Positions 16,245-25,930 are shown, numbered from the stretch's first letter. The stretch: 64,000 nucleotides of DNA from Chloracidobacterium sp. (GCA_016715795.1 JADJXP010000002.1:2046001-2110000); one strand, 5' to 3'. The notes: generated by a model from the letters alone, not told the origin. Program-made: numbers and translations.

Positions 16245-17528
16245 CTACTTGGGCCGCGGCATCTTCATCAGGCTTCCCTGTCCGCTGATCTGGCGGTTTC
16301 CGGCGACGCGTTCGGCTTGTGCAAAGGCGCGGAGGAAGTTCTCGCCCAACACCTTGCGAATGTCAGTCTCGCTGTAGCCGCGGCGAAGCATCTCGTATGT
16401 GACCAGCGGCGTGTCCTCGGCGCCGTTCATTCCGGCCGGGAGCGACGGAATGCCGTCATAATCGCTGCCGAGGCCGATGTTATCGACCGAGCCAAGCAGG
16501 TTCTTGATGTGGTCGATGTGGTCTACGATCCGCGTGTAGGATGGAGTATAGATCGGATTCGCCGCCAACAGGCGTCGCTCGGCCTCATTAAGGCCCACGG
16601 CGTCATCCTTGTACTGCTTCCTAAGCTCCTCGAGCTGAGGACGCAATCGGGAGGAGCGTTCCGTCGATTCCTTTGCGGAACGGGCGTCGAGGAACATCGG
16701 CAGGAAGTTTATCATCACGACGCCGCCGTTCTTGGCGATCCGCTTGAGCACGTCGTCAGGGACGTTGCGAGTATGATCGTGGACGCCCCGGGCGGACGAG
16801 TGCGATGCGATGATCGGCGCCGTTGTGACGTCAAGGACGTCGTTCATCGTATCGACCGAGACGTGCGAGATATCGACCAGCATACCGAGCCGGTTCATCT
16901 CTTTTACGACCTCGCGGCCAAAGTCGTTAAGTCCGCCGTGCCTTGGCTCGGTCACGTGTGAATCCGCCCAGTCATGCGTGACATTGTGCGTCAGCGTCAT
17001 ATAGCGAATGCCCAGGCGATAGAAATTGCGTAGAGCATTTAGCGAGTTCTCGATGGCATAGCCCCCCTCGATACCCATCAGGGCACATACCTTCTTAGCC
17101 TTCTTTGCACGCCGGATCTCGGCCGCTGTCGTGCACATCGACAGATCGTTCGGATGCCGTTCGGCCTCGCGATAGGTCGCGTCGATCAATTCCATCGCGC
17201 GGCGCATCGCGTCGTGAGTTTTCATTCGATTGCCGCCGACGTAGATTGAGAAGAACTCGCCGGTAATGCCTCCGGCCTTCAAACGGGCAATATCAGTGTG
17301 GAAGGGGTCGCCGTCCTTGTGATATTTGCCTACCGTATTCGTCGAAAGGTCAAAGTCCTCATCGACCATCGGTGACGTGATGTCATTGTGGCCGTCAACG
17401 ACGATCGCCTTCCGGTGGATCTTAAGGGCCTTTGCCCACACGACCGCATCGCCCCCGACGGGCATTGTTTGGGCAAAACCGGCCGCAGCACAGCCGACAA
17501 GGAGAAGCAGAGAAACTAGTGTTTTCAT
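16245..17528 (-). CDS. exported membrane dipeptidase, peptidase family M19
   Basis: This 427-residue protein has a signal peptide (MKTLVSLLLLVGCAAAGFAQ) and the renal-dipeptidase fold. Metal-binding motifs are visible: VDGHND near residue 45 (His-x-Asp), ALMGIEGGYAIE (bridging Glu), MLVDISHVS and IIASHSSARGVHDHTRN (His ligands), and GLGSDYDGIPSLP near the C-terminus. M19 enzymes are zinc dipeptidases that accept L-D or L-L dipeptides, so it may recycle peptides or cell-wall fragments in the periplasm. It is divergent from the GGDEF-EAL gene, with a 232-nt gap between them. Confidence 0.9.
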   Translation of the reverse strand: MKTLVSLLLLVGCAAAGFAQTMPVGGDAVVWAKALKIHRKAIVVDGHNDITSPMVDEDFDLSTNTVGKYHKDGDPFHTDIARLKAGGITGEFFSIYVGGNRMKTHDAMRRAMELIDATYREAERHPNDLSMCTTAAEIRRAKKAKKVCALMGIEGGYAIENSLNALRNFYRLGIRYMTLTHNVTHDWADSHVTEPRHGGLNDFGREVVKEMNRLGMLVDISHVSVDTMNDVLDVTTAPIIASHSSARGVHDHTRNVPDDVLKRIAKNGGVVMINFLPMFLDARSAKESTERSSRLRPQLEELRKQYKDDAVGLNEAERRLLAANPIYTPSYTRIVDHIDHIKNLLGSVDNIGLGSDYDGIPSLPAGMNGAEDTPLVTYEMLRRGYSETDIRKVLGENFLRAFAQAERVAGNRQISGQGSLMKMPRPK

Positions 17529-17760
17529 AAATCAATTATAAGGTATCGGGCACCAAAAAAAGGTAGCCGTGAAGGTTGCGAAAATGCTAATATCATTAAT
17601 GGCAACTTCTGGCCGCCCATCGGCCGACGCGTTCGACGTTGCTGTCTCTCGCAGTTTACAGGCCCGTTAAATATCCTGATCACAGTAGTTTGCACGATTC
17701 GTCCGGGTTTACGCTGAGCATTAGCAAAGTCTATTTTCTCACTCGACCCTTCCTGATCTG

Positions 17761-20700
17761 ATGGCTCGAAAAACGCCAAAAAGTAAATGCGAAGCGCCGT
17801 CGGTGATGCCCTCGGAGGCGACCTTTCAGGCATTCATAGAGAACCTGCCGGTGATGTTTTATGCGGTCACGCCGTCTGCGCCGCACCGGCCGATCTATAT
17901 CAGCCCGACCTTTGAGAGCTTCGGATATCCGCTCGAGGAATGGATGACCGATTCGGACATTTGGGACAAGGTTATCCACCCGGAAGATCGCGAGCGCGTA
18001 CTCGTCGCAACCCGCAAGGCAATGGAATCGGGAGACAGTATCGACTTTGAGTACCGAGTCGTTTGCGCTGACGGCCGCGTCGTTTGGGTGCGTGACCGTA
18101 GCTGCTTTATCCATGACCGTGAAGGAAAACCCTTGTGCTGGCAGGGCATCATCCTTGACATAACCGAAAGAATGGCCGCCGAGAGCGAGTTACAGAAAAG
18201 GGAGAAGCTCTATCGGACACTGGCACAGACCATTCCACGCACGGCCGTGCTGCTCTTCGATCACGACTACCGCTACACGCTGGCCGAGGGCGAACAACTC
18301 AAGAATCATCAGTGGTCGAAGGCGATGTTTGAGGACAGGACACTGTTTGAGGTGTTTCCGCCTGAAATCGCCGACGAATGGTCGGGTTATTATGAGCGGG
18401 CATTGGCCGGTGAGCGGGTCACGGTCGATCTGGACAATGATGAGGGCGCATTTCGAGTAAACGTCCTGCCGGTCCATGGCGAAGATGGCCAGATCTTTGC
18501 CGGTATGGTGATGTGGCAGGACATAACCGAGGAGAAGCGAGCCGATGACATCCTTCGCGAAAGCGAGGAACGATATCGCCAGTTGTTCGAGAATGCCAAC
18601 GACATCATCTACGCCCACGACCTCAGCGGCAATTACATTTCAATGAACCAGGCCGCCGAACGCGTTCTTGGCTACAGCCGCGAGGAAACGCTCGCGATGA
18701 ACATGACGGCAATCGTCGCTCCCGAGCAGCTCGAAATGGTCCGCGAAAAGTTATCGCAAAAGCTTGATGGCGACGTTGGACAAACGATCTATGAGGTTGA
18801 CTGCCTTCGCAAGGACGGTTCGTGGGCGACGCTGGAGGTCAACAGCAGCCTCATCATGGCAAACGGTGAGCCGATTGCCGTTCAGGGGATCGCGAGAGAT
18901 ATTACTGAACGAAAAGAGGCCCGTGAGGCGCTTACGAAGAGCGAAGAGCGCTATCGCGACCTGTTTGAGAACGCCAACGACCTGATCTACACACATGACC
19001 TGGCAGGCAACTTTACGTCGTTGAACCGTGCGGGCGAGCTCATCACCGGCTACACCCGCGAAGAGGCCCTGCACAAGAACATTGCTGAGGTGGTCGCCCC
19101 CGAGTTCCTTGAGGGAGCCCGCACCATGACCGCGAAGAAACTCGATGGTGATAAGCCGACGACCTACGAGTTGGAGGTCATTTCCAAGGACGGCCGGCGT
19201 GTCACGCTTGAACTCAGTACGCGTCTGATAGTATCGCCCGACGGGCTTCCGCTCGGCGTCCAGGGCCTGGGCCGCGATATCACGCAGCGGCGAGAGACCG
19301 AGGCATCACTCCGCAAGGCATTATCGCTATTCTCTTCTACATTCGAATCGACGGCCGACGGCATCGTCGTGATGGGTCTCGATCAGCAGATTGTGACCTG
19401 CAACCGCAAGTTCATTGAGATGTGGGGCGTCGATGAGGAGATTATTGATTCAGAGGACGGAGCGCGGCTTATCGCGTATGTTGCCAGCCGGTTGAAGGAC
19501 CCCGACGAACTCCTCGAGAACCTGATCAAGGTCTACGACGATCCTATGGCAACCGCATCGCAGCTGCTTGAGCTTAAGGACGGCCGGATCTTCGAGCGAT
19601 ATTCGCAGCCGCAGATGCTCGAGGACAAACCTGTAGGCCGAGTGGCTTGTTTCCGCGATATAACCGAACGCACTCAAGCCGAGGAACGGCTGCGGCATTA
19701 CGCACTGCATGATGCCCTGACCGACCTGCCGAATCGCGTACAGTTCATGAACCATCTGACACAGGCAGTTGACCGAGCCACGGGCAACGACTATGCGCGT
19801 TTCGCGGTCCTATTTCTCGACCTCGACCGATTCAAGGTCATCAACGATAGTCTCGGCCACGCTGTGGGCGACAAGCTGCTGGTCGCGATCGCCGAGAAGC
19901 TCACGGCCTGCGTGCGTCCCGGCGATGTCGTCGCTCGGCTCGGTGGCGACGAGTTTACGATCCTGCTCAACCGCAGCGGAGACCTGAGCGAGGTCGGCGG
20001 CGTCGCGGAACGCCTGCAAGCGCGAATCTCTGAACCGATCAAGATCAATAACTACGAGGTGTTCACGACCGCCAGTATCGGCATCGTGGTCTCATCGAGC
20101 GTTGAGCGAAGCGCGGAAGATTTCCTGCGAGATGCCGACGCCGCAATGTATCGGGCAAAAGAGGCCGGTAAGGCCCGATACGAGGTCTTTGACCGCGAGA
20201 TGCATGTCCGTAACATGAATCTGCTTCAGATCGAGACCGACCTCCGGCACGCCGTGGAGCGACAGGAATTTGAGGTCCTCTATCAGCCGATCGTCGATCT
20301 CGCGACGGGAAAGGCAAACGAATTTGAGGCTCTCATTCGCTGGCGGCATCCTGCGCACGGGCTGGTGACGCCGGACGAATTTGTCCACGTCGCTGAGGAA
20401 ACGGGGCTTATCATCCCAATCGGCAAATGGATCCTCGAGGAGGCGTGTCGCCAGACTGCAGAATGGCAGCACCGCTTTGGCCGGGATCTCGGCATCAGCG
20501 TCAACCTCTCGGCAAAGCAGTTAATGCATCCTACGCTGACGGCGCAGGTCCGCGATGTGCTGTTCGAGAGCGGCCTTGCCCCCAACCAACTAAAGCTCGA
20601 GGTCACCGAGAGCACCGTAATGGAGCACAGCGAAAGGTCAATGAACGTCCTCTCCGAGCTCGATGAATTGGGCGTCACGCTCTCAACCGACGATTTCGGC

Positions 20701-21060
20701 ACCGGCTTTTCGAGCCTGAGCTATCTGCAGAAGTTCCCATTCGAACGGCTGAAGATCGACCGCTCGTTCGTCCGCGTTATGGACGACGATGAAAAGAGCG
20801 GCGCCATCGTCAAGACCATTCTCATGCTTGGTGAGAACCTTGGCATCGAGGTCGTGGCCGAGGGCATCGAGACGGCCGAGCAATTAGAACAACTTCGTCA
20901 GCTCGGTTGCGGCGTCGGCCAAGGCTACCTGTTCTCGCGCCCGATCGACCGCGAAGCCGCGGCCGCATTTATCGAGGGCGGTGCAAATGCATTCGCAGAC
21001 AAGGCAACGCTCATCCTAAGTTCGGCCGGCCCGACCATCGAGGTCAGCGACGTTCAGTAA
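17761..21060 (+). CDS. multi-PAS GGDEF-EAL protein, cyclic-di-GMP turnover
   Basis: This 1099-residue cytoplasmic protein has no membrane segment. Five PAS-like domains follow in tandem, each ending in a DITER-type motif near residues 133, 253, 379, 505 and 632. The GGDEF domain comes next, with its active site intact (RLGGDEFTILL, near 727) and an allosteric I-site RPGD five residues upstream. The EAL domain has NEFEALIRWRHP (near 852), VNLSAKQLMHP, STDDFGTGFSSLSYL and EGIETAEQL, so both cyclase and phosphodiesterase catalytic residues look present. PAS domains 3 and 4 are very similar, suggesting a recent internal duplication. The signals sensed are unknown. Its 3' end overlaps the convergent beta-lactamase-like gene by 17 nt. 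Confidence 0.93.
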   Translation: MARKTPKSKCEAPSVMPSEATFQAFIENLPVMFYAVTPSAPHRPIYISPTFESFGYPLEEWMTDSDIWDKVIHPEDRERVLVATRKAMESGDSIDFEYRVVCADGRVVWVRDRSCFIHDREGKPLCWQGIILDITERMAAESELQKREKLYRTLAQTIPRTAVLLFDHDYRYTLAEGEQLKNHQWSKAMFEDRTLFEVFPPEIADEWSGYYERALAGERVTVDLDNDEGAFRVNVLPVHGEDGQIFAGMVMWQDITEEKRADDILRESEERYRQLFENANDIIYAHDLSGNYISMNQAAERVLGYSREETLAMNMTAIVAPEQLEMVREKLSQKLDGDVGQTIYEVDCLRKDGSWATLEVNSSLIMANGEPIAVQGIARDITERKEAREALTKSEERYRDLFENANDLIYTHDLAGNFTSLNRAGELITGYTREEALHKNIAEVVAPEFLEGARTMTAKKLDGDKPTTYELEVISKDGRRVTLELSTRLIVSPDGLPLGVQGLGRDITQRRETEASLRKALSLFSSTFESTADGIVVMGLDQQIVTCNRKFIEMWGVDEEIIDSEDGARLIAYVASRLKDPDELLENLIKVYDDPMATASQLLELKDGRIFERYSQPQMLEDKPVGRVACFRDITERTQAEERLRHYALHDALTDLPNRVQFMNHLTQAVDRATGNDYARFAVLFLDLDRFKVINDSLGHAVGDKLLVAIAEKLTACVRPGDVVARLGGDEFTILLNRSGDLSEVGGVAERLQARISEPIKINNYEVFTTASIGIVVSSSVERSAEDFLRDADAAMYRAKEAGKARYEVFDREMHVRNMNLLQIETDLRHAVERQEFEVLYQPIVDLATGKANEFEALIRWRHPAHGLVTPDEFVHVAEETGLIIPIGKWILEEACRQTAEWQHRFGRDLGISVNLSAKQLMHPTLTAQVRDVLFESGLAPNQLKLEVTESTVMEHSERSMNVLSELDELGVTLSTDDFGTGFSSLSYLQKFPFERLKIDRSFVRVMDDDEKSGAIVKTILMLGENLGIEVVAEGIETAEQLEQLRQLGCGVGQGYLFSRPIDREAAAAFIEGGANAFADKATLILSSAGPTIEVSDVQ

Positions 21061-22039
21061 CAATGCCGTCAATGATCGTTCCGACGATCGTCGGAATGAT
21101 GTCGCGTTCGTTGGCGTGGTCCTCAGTATAAACGGCGACTACCATCCTCGACCCGTCGGGTGTTTCGATATAGGCGGCATCGTGACGCGCCTTGCTCGTC
21201 CAGCCGGCTTTTGACCACAGCTTTGCGCTCGTCATCTTGCGCTCTATCAGAGCTATACCGCTGAAGCCGTTTGCCTGGCTGTCCGGATCCGTAGCCTTTG
21301 CGAACGGGTCACGCCTGAGCAGGCCCATCATTCGAGCGGTCCGCTCGGGCTTCGCGATCCGTCCTGTCACGATCTCGGCCAACATCCTTGCGGTCGCGTT
21401 CGTCGTCAGCATATTGCGATTCTGGCCTTTGTAGGCACGCGACTGCTGCTCGATGCCGTAGGCATCCTCGCAAAAAGTTTTCTGGTTGACGTTGATATTT
21501 GTATAGCCCATCGATGTGAGCCAGCGATTGACACGGTTTCGCTTGAATTGCCACGTCTCAAACTGCCTTTGGGGCAACTCGGCTCCGCTTGATGTGTCGG
21601 TCAGAACGTCGAGGATATACTGGGTCGCCTCATTGCTCGAATCGACTATCATGTCCCTGAGGCCGCGTTCAAGCTCGGCGGTCATTGTGATCTTTTTGTC
21701 CTCAAGCTGCCGCTCGAGCGCAGCCATGTAGAACATCTTCACTACGCTCGCCGGATATATCGGCTCATCGCCGCGGTATGAACTCCAACGGATATTTGCG
21801 ATTTCCGTCAGGTCGATCACCGTTACCGCGAGTTCTGTACCCTTTACAGGCGATGGCCTGTTGGCATCGACAATACGGGCCACGGCAGTGCGGATCAACT
21901 TGCCTAGTTCATCTGAGTGCGTGAGGGCTGGTGGACTGTAGTCGCGCGGCTTAACGATCTCTCGCCTTTGAGCGGCAACGGCTGTGACAGCGAACGTGAT
22001 CGAGCAAGCGGCTATTGCGATTCGGAAGAATGACATCAT
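21044..22039 (-). CDS. exported class A beta-lactamase-like serine hydrolase
   Basis: This 331-residue protein has a signal peptide (FRIAIAACSITFAVTAVAAQ). The penicillin-binding fold is marked by the SxxK tetrad PASVVKMFYMAA, an SxN-like triad in VDSSNEATQYILD and a KTG-like SKAGWTSKARH before the last strands. The third residue of the KTG box is Gly, but Thr is replaced by Ala. I see no clear ExxLN omega-loop motif, so true beta-lactam hydrolysis is uncertain, and a peptidoglycan-related hydrolase is an alternative. Start codons at 22039 and 22036 are both possible; an upstream start near 22093 would add residues ahead of the signal peptide. It is divergent from the permease gene. Confidence 0.8.
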   Translation of the reverse strand: MMSFFRIAIAACSITFAVTAVAAQRREIVKPRDYSPPALTHSDELGKLIRTAVARIVDANRPSPVKGTELAVTVIDLTEIANIRWSSYRGDEPIYPASVVKMFYMAALERQLEDKKITMTAELERGLRDMIVDSSNEATQYILDVLTDTSSGAELPQRQFETWQFKRNRVNRWLTSMGYTNINVNQKTFCEDAYGIEQQSRAYKGQNRNMLTTNATARMLAEIVTGRIAKPERTARMMGLLRRDPFAKATDPDSQANGFSGIALIERKMTSAKLWSKAGWTSKARHDAAYIETPDGSRMVVAVYTEDHANERDIIPTIVGTIIDGIVTERR

Positions 22040-22095
22040 GATCGTTTCACCTGTGTTATCGTTTATCGAACGCTCTCCGACAAGTATATCCAATA

Positions 22096-23397
22096 ATGAG
22101 TGACGACAGACTGATACGCGGCCTCGGACGGTGGGACTTCACGGCCATCGTGATCAACGGGATCATCGGAGCGGGCATCTTCGGCCTACCCGGCAAAGTC
22201 TACGCACAGATCGGATCCTACAGCCTGTTCGCTTTCGTCTTGTGTGCGTTGATCGTCGGATTGATCATCCTCTGCTATGCTGAGGTCGCGAGCCGTTTTA
22301 ACATCACGGGCGGCTCGTATCTATACGCCAGAGTGGCATTTGGCCCGGCGGTTGGTTTTGAGGTCGGCTGGCTCTTTTGGATCGTGCGAATCGCCACGTT
22401 CTCGGCGAACTGCAACCTCATGGTCACGTATCTGGGCTTCTTTATTCCAGGTGCTGATGAGGGTGCATTGCGAGTCATTCTCGTAACTCTGACTCTCGCC
22501 ACGATAACGGCTGTCACCATTCGCGGCGTTCGCGAGTCAGCATTATTGATCAATGTATTCACGGTCGGTAAGCTCCTGCCACTGCTTGTGTTCGCCGTGG
22601 TCGGGATGTTTTTTGTCAACGGAGCGAACTTCAATTTTGACACCGTGCCGGCGTATCCCGCGTTCTCGAGTGCGGTGCTGCTGCTGATCTACGCATTTGT
22701 CGGCTTTGAGGGATCGGTCGCCGTCTCGGGTGAGACCAAAGAACCACAAAAGACGATCCCGTTTGGCCTTATCTCGGCGATCATCCTCGTCACGCTTCTC
22801 TACCTTGTTGTCCAGATCGTGTCGATTGGCACGCTGCCCGAACTGGCTGCATCGGAACGGCCGATCGCAGATGCAGCCAAGGGATTCATGGGGCCAGTCG
22901 GCGGTGCCTTTATCACCGTCGGCGTAATAATCTCGATCCTTGGCAATTTGAACGCCGGCATGCTTGCCGCAACAAGGACTCTGTTTGGCATGTCAGAGCA
23001 GCGAGATCTGCCGCGTCTGTTTGACCGAGTGCATCCAAATTTCAAGACACCTTATGTCTCGATCCTGGTCACGGCCGTCGTAATGTGGATTTTGGCCGTT
23101 CAGTCGTCCTTTCTGACTGCGGTTGCTGTCGCGACCATAGCTCGGCTGCTGTTCTATGCCACAACCTGTCTCGCTCTGCCAATATTCCGGCGCCGAGCAG
23201 GAATGCCGCCTGCCCCGTATTCGGCTCCGCTCGGAGTAGTATGCTCTTTCCTCTCCGTCGCTCTGATTCTTTGGTTGCTGACAAACGTCGATTATGCGAA
23301 AGAAGGCTTGGCGGTGATAGCGGCGGGTGGCCTTGGGCTGATGATCTATGCAGGATATTGGCTCTACCAACGTTCAACTCATAAGGAGGGATCGTGA
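22096..23397 (+). CDS. APC family amino acid permease
   Basis: This 433-residue protein has about 12 hydrophobic segments and the amino acid-polyamine-organocation pattern. The first segment carries FTAIVINGIIGAGIFGLPGKVY, the Gly-rich unwound helix that binds substrate. ADAAKGFMGPVGGAFITVGVIISILGNLNAGMLAATR corresponds to helices 7-8. Transporters of this type exchange or import amino acids at the inner membrane. The substrate cannot be assigned. The stop codon overlaps the start of the repeat-protein gene (TGATG), so the two are translationally coupled. Confidence 0.9.
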   Translation: MSDDRLIRGLGRWDFTAIVINGIIGAGIFGLPGKVYAQIGSYSLFAFVLCALIVGLIILCYAEVASRFNITGGSYLYARVAFGPAVGFEVGWLFWIVRIATFSANCNLMVTYLGFFIPGADEGALRVILVTLTLATITAVTIRGVRESALLINVFTVGKLLPLLVFAVVGMFFVNGANFNFDTVPAYPAFSSAVLLLIYAFVGFEGSVAVSGETKEPQKTIPFGLISAIILVTLLYLVVQIVSIGTLPELAASERPIADAAKGFMGPVGGAFITVGVIISILGNLNAGMLAATRTLFGMSEQRDLPRLFDRVHPNFKTPYVSILVTAVVMWILAVQSSFLTAVAVATIARLLFYATTCLALPIFRRRAGMPPAPYSAPLGVVCSFLSVALILWLLTNVDYAKEGLAVIAAGGLGLMIYAGYWLYQRSTHKEGS

Positions 23398-23816
23398 TGA
23401 AGAAGATCTCAATACTATTGATACTCGTTTTTGTGATGGCTGCCGCTGCAACCGCGCAGCGGATTGAGGACGGCAGCCGTCGGACGATCGGCTATATCGA
23501 TTCTAGCGGACGTGTCGAGAACGGCAGCCGCTCGACGATAGGATATATCAACTCGAACGGCCGCGTCGAAGACGGCTCACGCTCGACCATCGGCTATCTC
23601 AACGACAACGGCCGCGTCGAGAACGGCTCACGCTCGACCATCGGCTATATCAACGACAACGGCCGTGTTGAGAATGGCAGCAGATCGACCATCGGCTATG
23701 TCAATTCCAATGGCCGCATCGAGAATGGCAGCCGCTCGACCGTCGGCTACGCCGAGGGCGTAAAGATGGAGCACGCCGCGCTGTTTTTCTTCTTTTTCTT
23801 TAAGCCGGAAAAGTGA
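23397..23816 (+). CDS. exported 17-residue-repeat protein (5-fold beta-flower-like)
   Basis: This 139-residue protein has a signal peptide (MKKISILLILVFVMAAAATAQ) followed by six 17-residue repeats of the form R-V-E-N-G-S-R-S-T-I-G-Y-I-N-S-N-G, and a tail ending HAALFFFFFFKPEK. The strict spacing of Gly, Tyr and Ser/Thr suggests stacked beta-hairpins, as in the small exported 5-fold beta-flower proteins whose tails also carry poly-Phe. The 51-nt repeats are also visible at DNA level, with synonymous drift. The start is set by a strong AAGGAGGG at 23383-23390, six nt before ATG. It overlaps the permease stop, and its role is unknown. Confidence 0.75.
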   Translation: MKKISILLILVFVMAAAATAQRIEDGSRRTIGYIDSSGRVENGSRSTIGYINSNGRVEDGSRSTIGYLNDNGRVENGSRSTIGYINDNGRVENGSRSTIGYVNSNGRIENGSRSTVGYAEGVKMEHAALFFFFFFKPEK

Positions 23817-23817
23817 A

Positions 23818-24672
23818 CTAGGACGCGCTAAAGAGGCCTTCGTCGACCTTTTGTCCGAACGTGATCGTGCCGATCTCGGTTTCCTCGACCTGCTTGTCAT
23901 TCGCCCACAGGACCGTGCGAAACGGGACAAGCGTCCCTTGCGCAGCATTGTAATCGTAAAATCGCCGCCTGTATTTCACGCCGTTGTCCTCATAGGTCAG
24001 CATCATCACGCGTAAGGTCTTGACCGAGATGAAAAATCGCGTCTTTCGGCCCTCCGGATCGGTCACGTCGAGCAGGTGATACTCGACGCCGAGCACCTTT
24101 TCACGGCCGGCGAGGGCGATCTGCGATCCGTTCTCCTTGTAGCGAAGCAGTGCCTCAAGTCCGTGATAGATCTGGTTGCGAAAGGTTCGTAGGGCTTCCT
24201 CGGCAGGCGTAAAGGTTGAGTTGTTGTAGATGCCGAACGTGTTCTCGGCCGTCTGCACAAGCGAGAAGCGAGCCGATGGGTATTCCTGTTCGAGCCGGAT
24301 CCGCTCCTTGCCGAGCGTTTCGGCCCGAATTATATAACGTGTGTAGGGCACGCGGTCAGTCTTGCCGTCAGCAGCTGCGATGGTCGATACACCTCGTTCC
24401 CGGGTTGTCTTGCGTATCTGATTGAGCGCCGTTCGCCCGCCATAGAAGACGATCGAAAACTCTGCGACCTGATCAGCCGTCAGATTGCTGGGGTCTATTT
24501 TGAGGTTGGCCACAGGCGTCGCGGTCGGTGACGGCGTCGCCACCGGCGTTGAAACTGTCCGCGGCGTCTGGCCCAGCCCGACAACCGAAAACACAAAAAC
24601 GAAGGTGATCGTCAGTGACGGGAGCCTGAAAAATGAAGATATTCCGGGACTAATTCGTCGGTTTGGTCTCAT
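23818..24672 (-). CDS. exported protein of unknown function, possibly LolA/LppX-like fold
   Basis: This 284-residue protein has an N-terminal hydrophobic signal segment (LTITFVFVFSVVGLGQ), then a Thr/Pro/Ala-rich linker, then a mostly beta-strand domain (KIRTTRERGVSTIAA-like region, YIIRAETLGKERIRLEQEY, KVLGVEYHLLDVTDPEGRKTRFFISVKTL). The pattern of long strands with YxLxxTDxxGxxxxFFIxxxT resembles outer-membrane lipoprotein-sorting proteins, but similarity is weak and no lipobox is present. ATG 24672 is used; a GTG lies one codon upstream. It converges on the repeat protein with a 1-nt gap. Confidence 0.65.
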   Translation of the reverse strand: MRPNRRISPGISSFFRLPSLTITFVFVFSVVGLGQTPRTVSTPVATPSPTATPVANLKIDPSNLTADQVAEFSIVFYGGRTALNQIRKTTRERGVSTIAAADGKTDRVPYTRYIIRAETLGKERIRLEQEYPSARFSLVQTAENTFGIYNNSTFTPAEEALRTFRNQIYHGLEALLRYKENGSQIALAGREKVLGVEYHLLDVTDPEGRKTRFFISVKTLRVMMLTYEDNGVKYRRRFYDYNAAQGTLVPFRTVLWANDKQVEETEIGTITFGQKVDEGLFSAS

Positions 24673-24813
24673 CACGGGTAAATGCGGATTGTAGCATATC
24701 CGTCGGGGCCGGGCATTATGGGGCAGACCGACGGATCACGAAAAATTGATGTATTCTGTAGGCCAAAAGATGCACTATGCCGATGAATAGTGAATAGTTA
24801 GCTGTGGCCGGCC

Positions 24814-25284
24814 ATGATACATGTAGCGCTTTTTGAACCTGAAATACCGCCGAATACGGGCAATATTGCCCGGCTGTGTGCCGCGACGAATTCGCCGCTG
24901 CATATTGTCGGGGTTACCGGATTTAGAATGGACGACCGCACGCTGCGCCGCTCAGGGCTGGATTATTGGGACGAGGTTTACCTAGAACGTCATCTTGACC
25001 TCGACGCCCTGTACAACCGCCTGCACGGTTCGCGCTTCGTCTATCTCACGACAAAAGCCAAGCGGTGCTATACCGAATGGACATTCCGAGACGGCGATTG
25101 CCTGGTATTTGGGCCTGAGACTCGCGGCCTGCCGGACAGCGTGCTTGGCAGCAATGCGGACTGCTGCCTGACGATCCCGATGGCAAATCCTGCCGTCCGC
25201 AGCCTCAATCTGGCAACCAGCGTCGGTATCGTGCTCTATGAGGCGTTACGACAGATCGACAAATCTTTACAATCCGCAAAATAG
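24814..25284 (+). CDS. trmL: tRNA (cytidine/uridine-34 2'-O)-methyltransferase TrmL
   Basis: This 156-residue SPOUT-fold enzyme matches TrmL in length and motifs. The N-terminus MIHVALFEPEIPPNTGNIARLCAA is the family signature. The knot region has LVFGPETRGLP and CCLTIPMANPAVRSLNLATSVGIVLYEAL, which bind S-adenosylmethionine. TrmL methylates the ribose of the wobble nucleotide in tRNA-Leu isoacceptors. It stands alone, followed by a BON-domain gene on the same strand after 80 nt. Confidence 0.93.
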   Translation: MIHVALFEPEIPPNTGNIARLCAATNSPLHIVGVTGFRMDDRTLRRSGLDYWDEVYLERHLDLDALYNRLHGSRFVYLTTKAKRCYTEWTFRDGDCLVFGPETRGLPDSVLGSNADCCLTIPMANPAVRSLNLATSVGIVLYEALRQIDKSLQSAK

Positions 25285-25364
25285 CCGGACACCGCCCAGC
25301 ATCCTGAACGCGTCTAATTCAGTGAAGAATGTTAATAGCTCGCCCCAAGGAGGACATTCACACT

Positions 25365-25907
25365 ATGAGAGGAATTAGAGCAACAATTGGATTTTCAACA
25401 ATAATGGTGGCCCTGTCGCTGGCCGCGTTCAGCGGCATCGCCGCTCAGGACAATGGTAGTCGTTCGGTCGAACAGAAGGTGCGTAAAACGATACTCTCAC
25501 TGCCCAATTACGGCGTCTTTGACATCATCAAATATGAGGTTGACGGCGGCCGCGTAACGCTTACGGGCAAGGTCTATTCGCTCGGTACCCACAGCCTGGC
25601 GGTTCGTTCGGTTCGCAAGATCTCTGGCGTGAGCGAGGTCATTGACAACATCGAGAATCTGCCTCCATCGCCCTATGACGACCGGATACGGCGACAGGCA
25701 TTGAGGACATTCGATGCCCGTGGGCTAGGCCGATATTTCTGGGAGGTGAATCCGGACGTGCGGATCATTGTGGACGGCGGCCGCATCACGCTCGAAGGAT
25801 ACGTCTATAATAAGGGCGACCGCGATGCGCTCGGCATCTATGCAAACGGCCTGTCGGACGTTTTTGAGGTGACAAACAATCTGCTGGTCGGTAAGCCCGT
25901 GGTTTAG
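25365..25907 (+). CDS. exported protein with two BON domains
   Basis: This 180-residue protein has a signal peptide (TIMVALSLAAFSGIAAQ) and two BON units: about 37-100 (VRKTILSLPNYGVFDIIKYEVDGGRVTLTGKVY) and about 105-175 (VRIIVDGGRITLEGYVYNKGDRD). BON domains are small periplasmic modules that bind phospholipids or other surfaces and often act in osmotic stress or envelope maintenance. The start is fixed by AAGGAGG at 25347-25353 upstream of ATG 25365. A strong terminator follows at 25931. Its partners are not evident from context. Confidence 0.87.
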   Translation: MRGIRATIGFSTIMVALSLAAFSGIAAQDNGSRSVEQKVRKTILSLPNYGVFDIIKYEVDGGRVTLTGKVYSLGTHSLAVRSVRKISGVSEVIDNIENLPPSPYDDRIRRQALRTFDARGLGRYFWEVNPDVRIIVDGGRITLEGYVYNKGDRDALGIYANGLSDVFEVTNNLLVGKPVV

Positions 25908-25930
25908 CCATTCACCACACCCGAAGCCAG

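Noticed and set aside
21044..22039. annotation as a true class A beta-lactamase
   Set aside because: SxxK is present, but the KTG box is KAG and no omega-loop ExxLN is visible. Resistance function is not supported.
23460..23760. regular repeats that might suggest a CRISPR
   Set aside because: The 51-nt units are contiguous, in frame, and encode the 17-residue protein repeats; there are no spacers.
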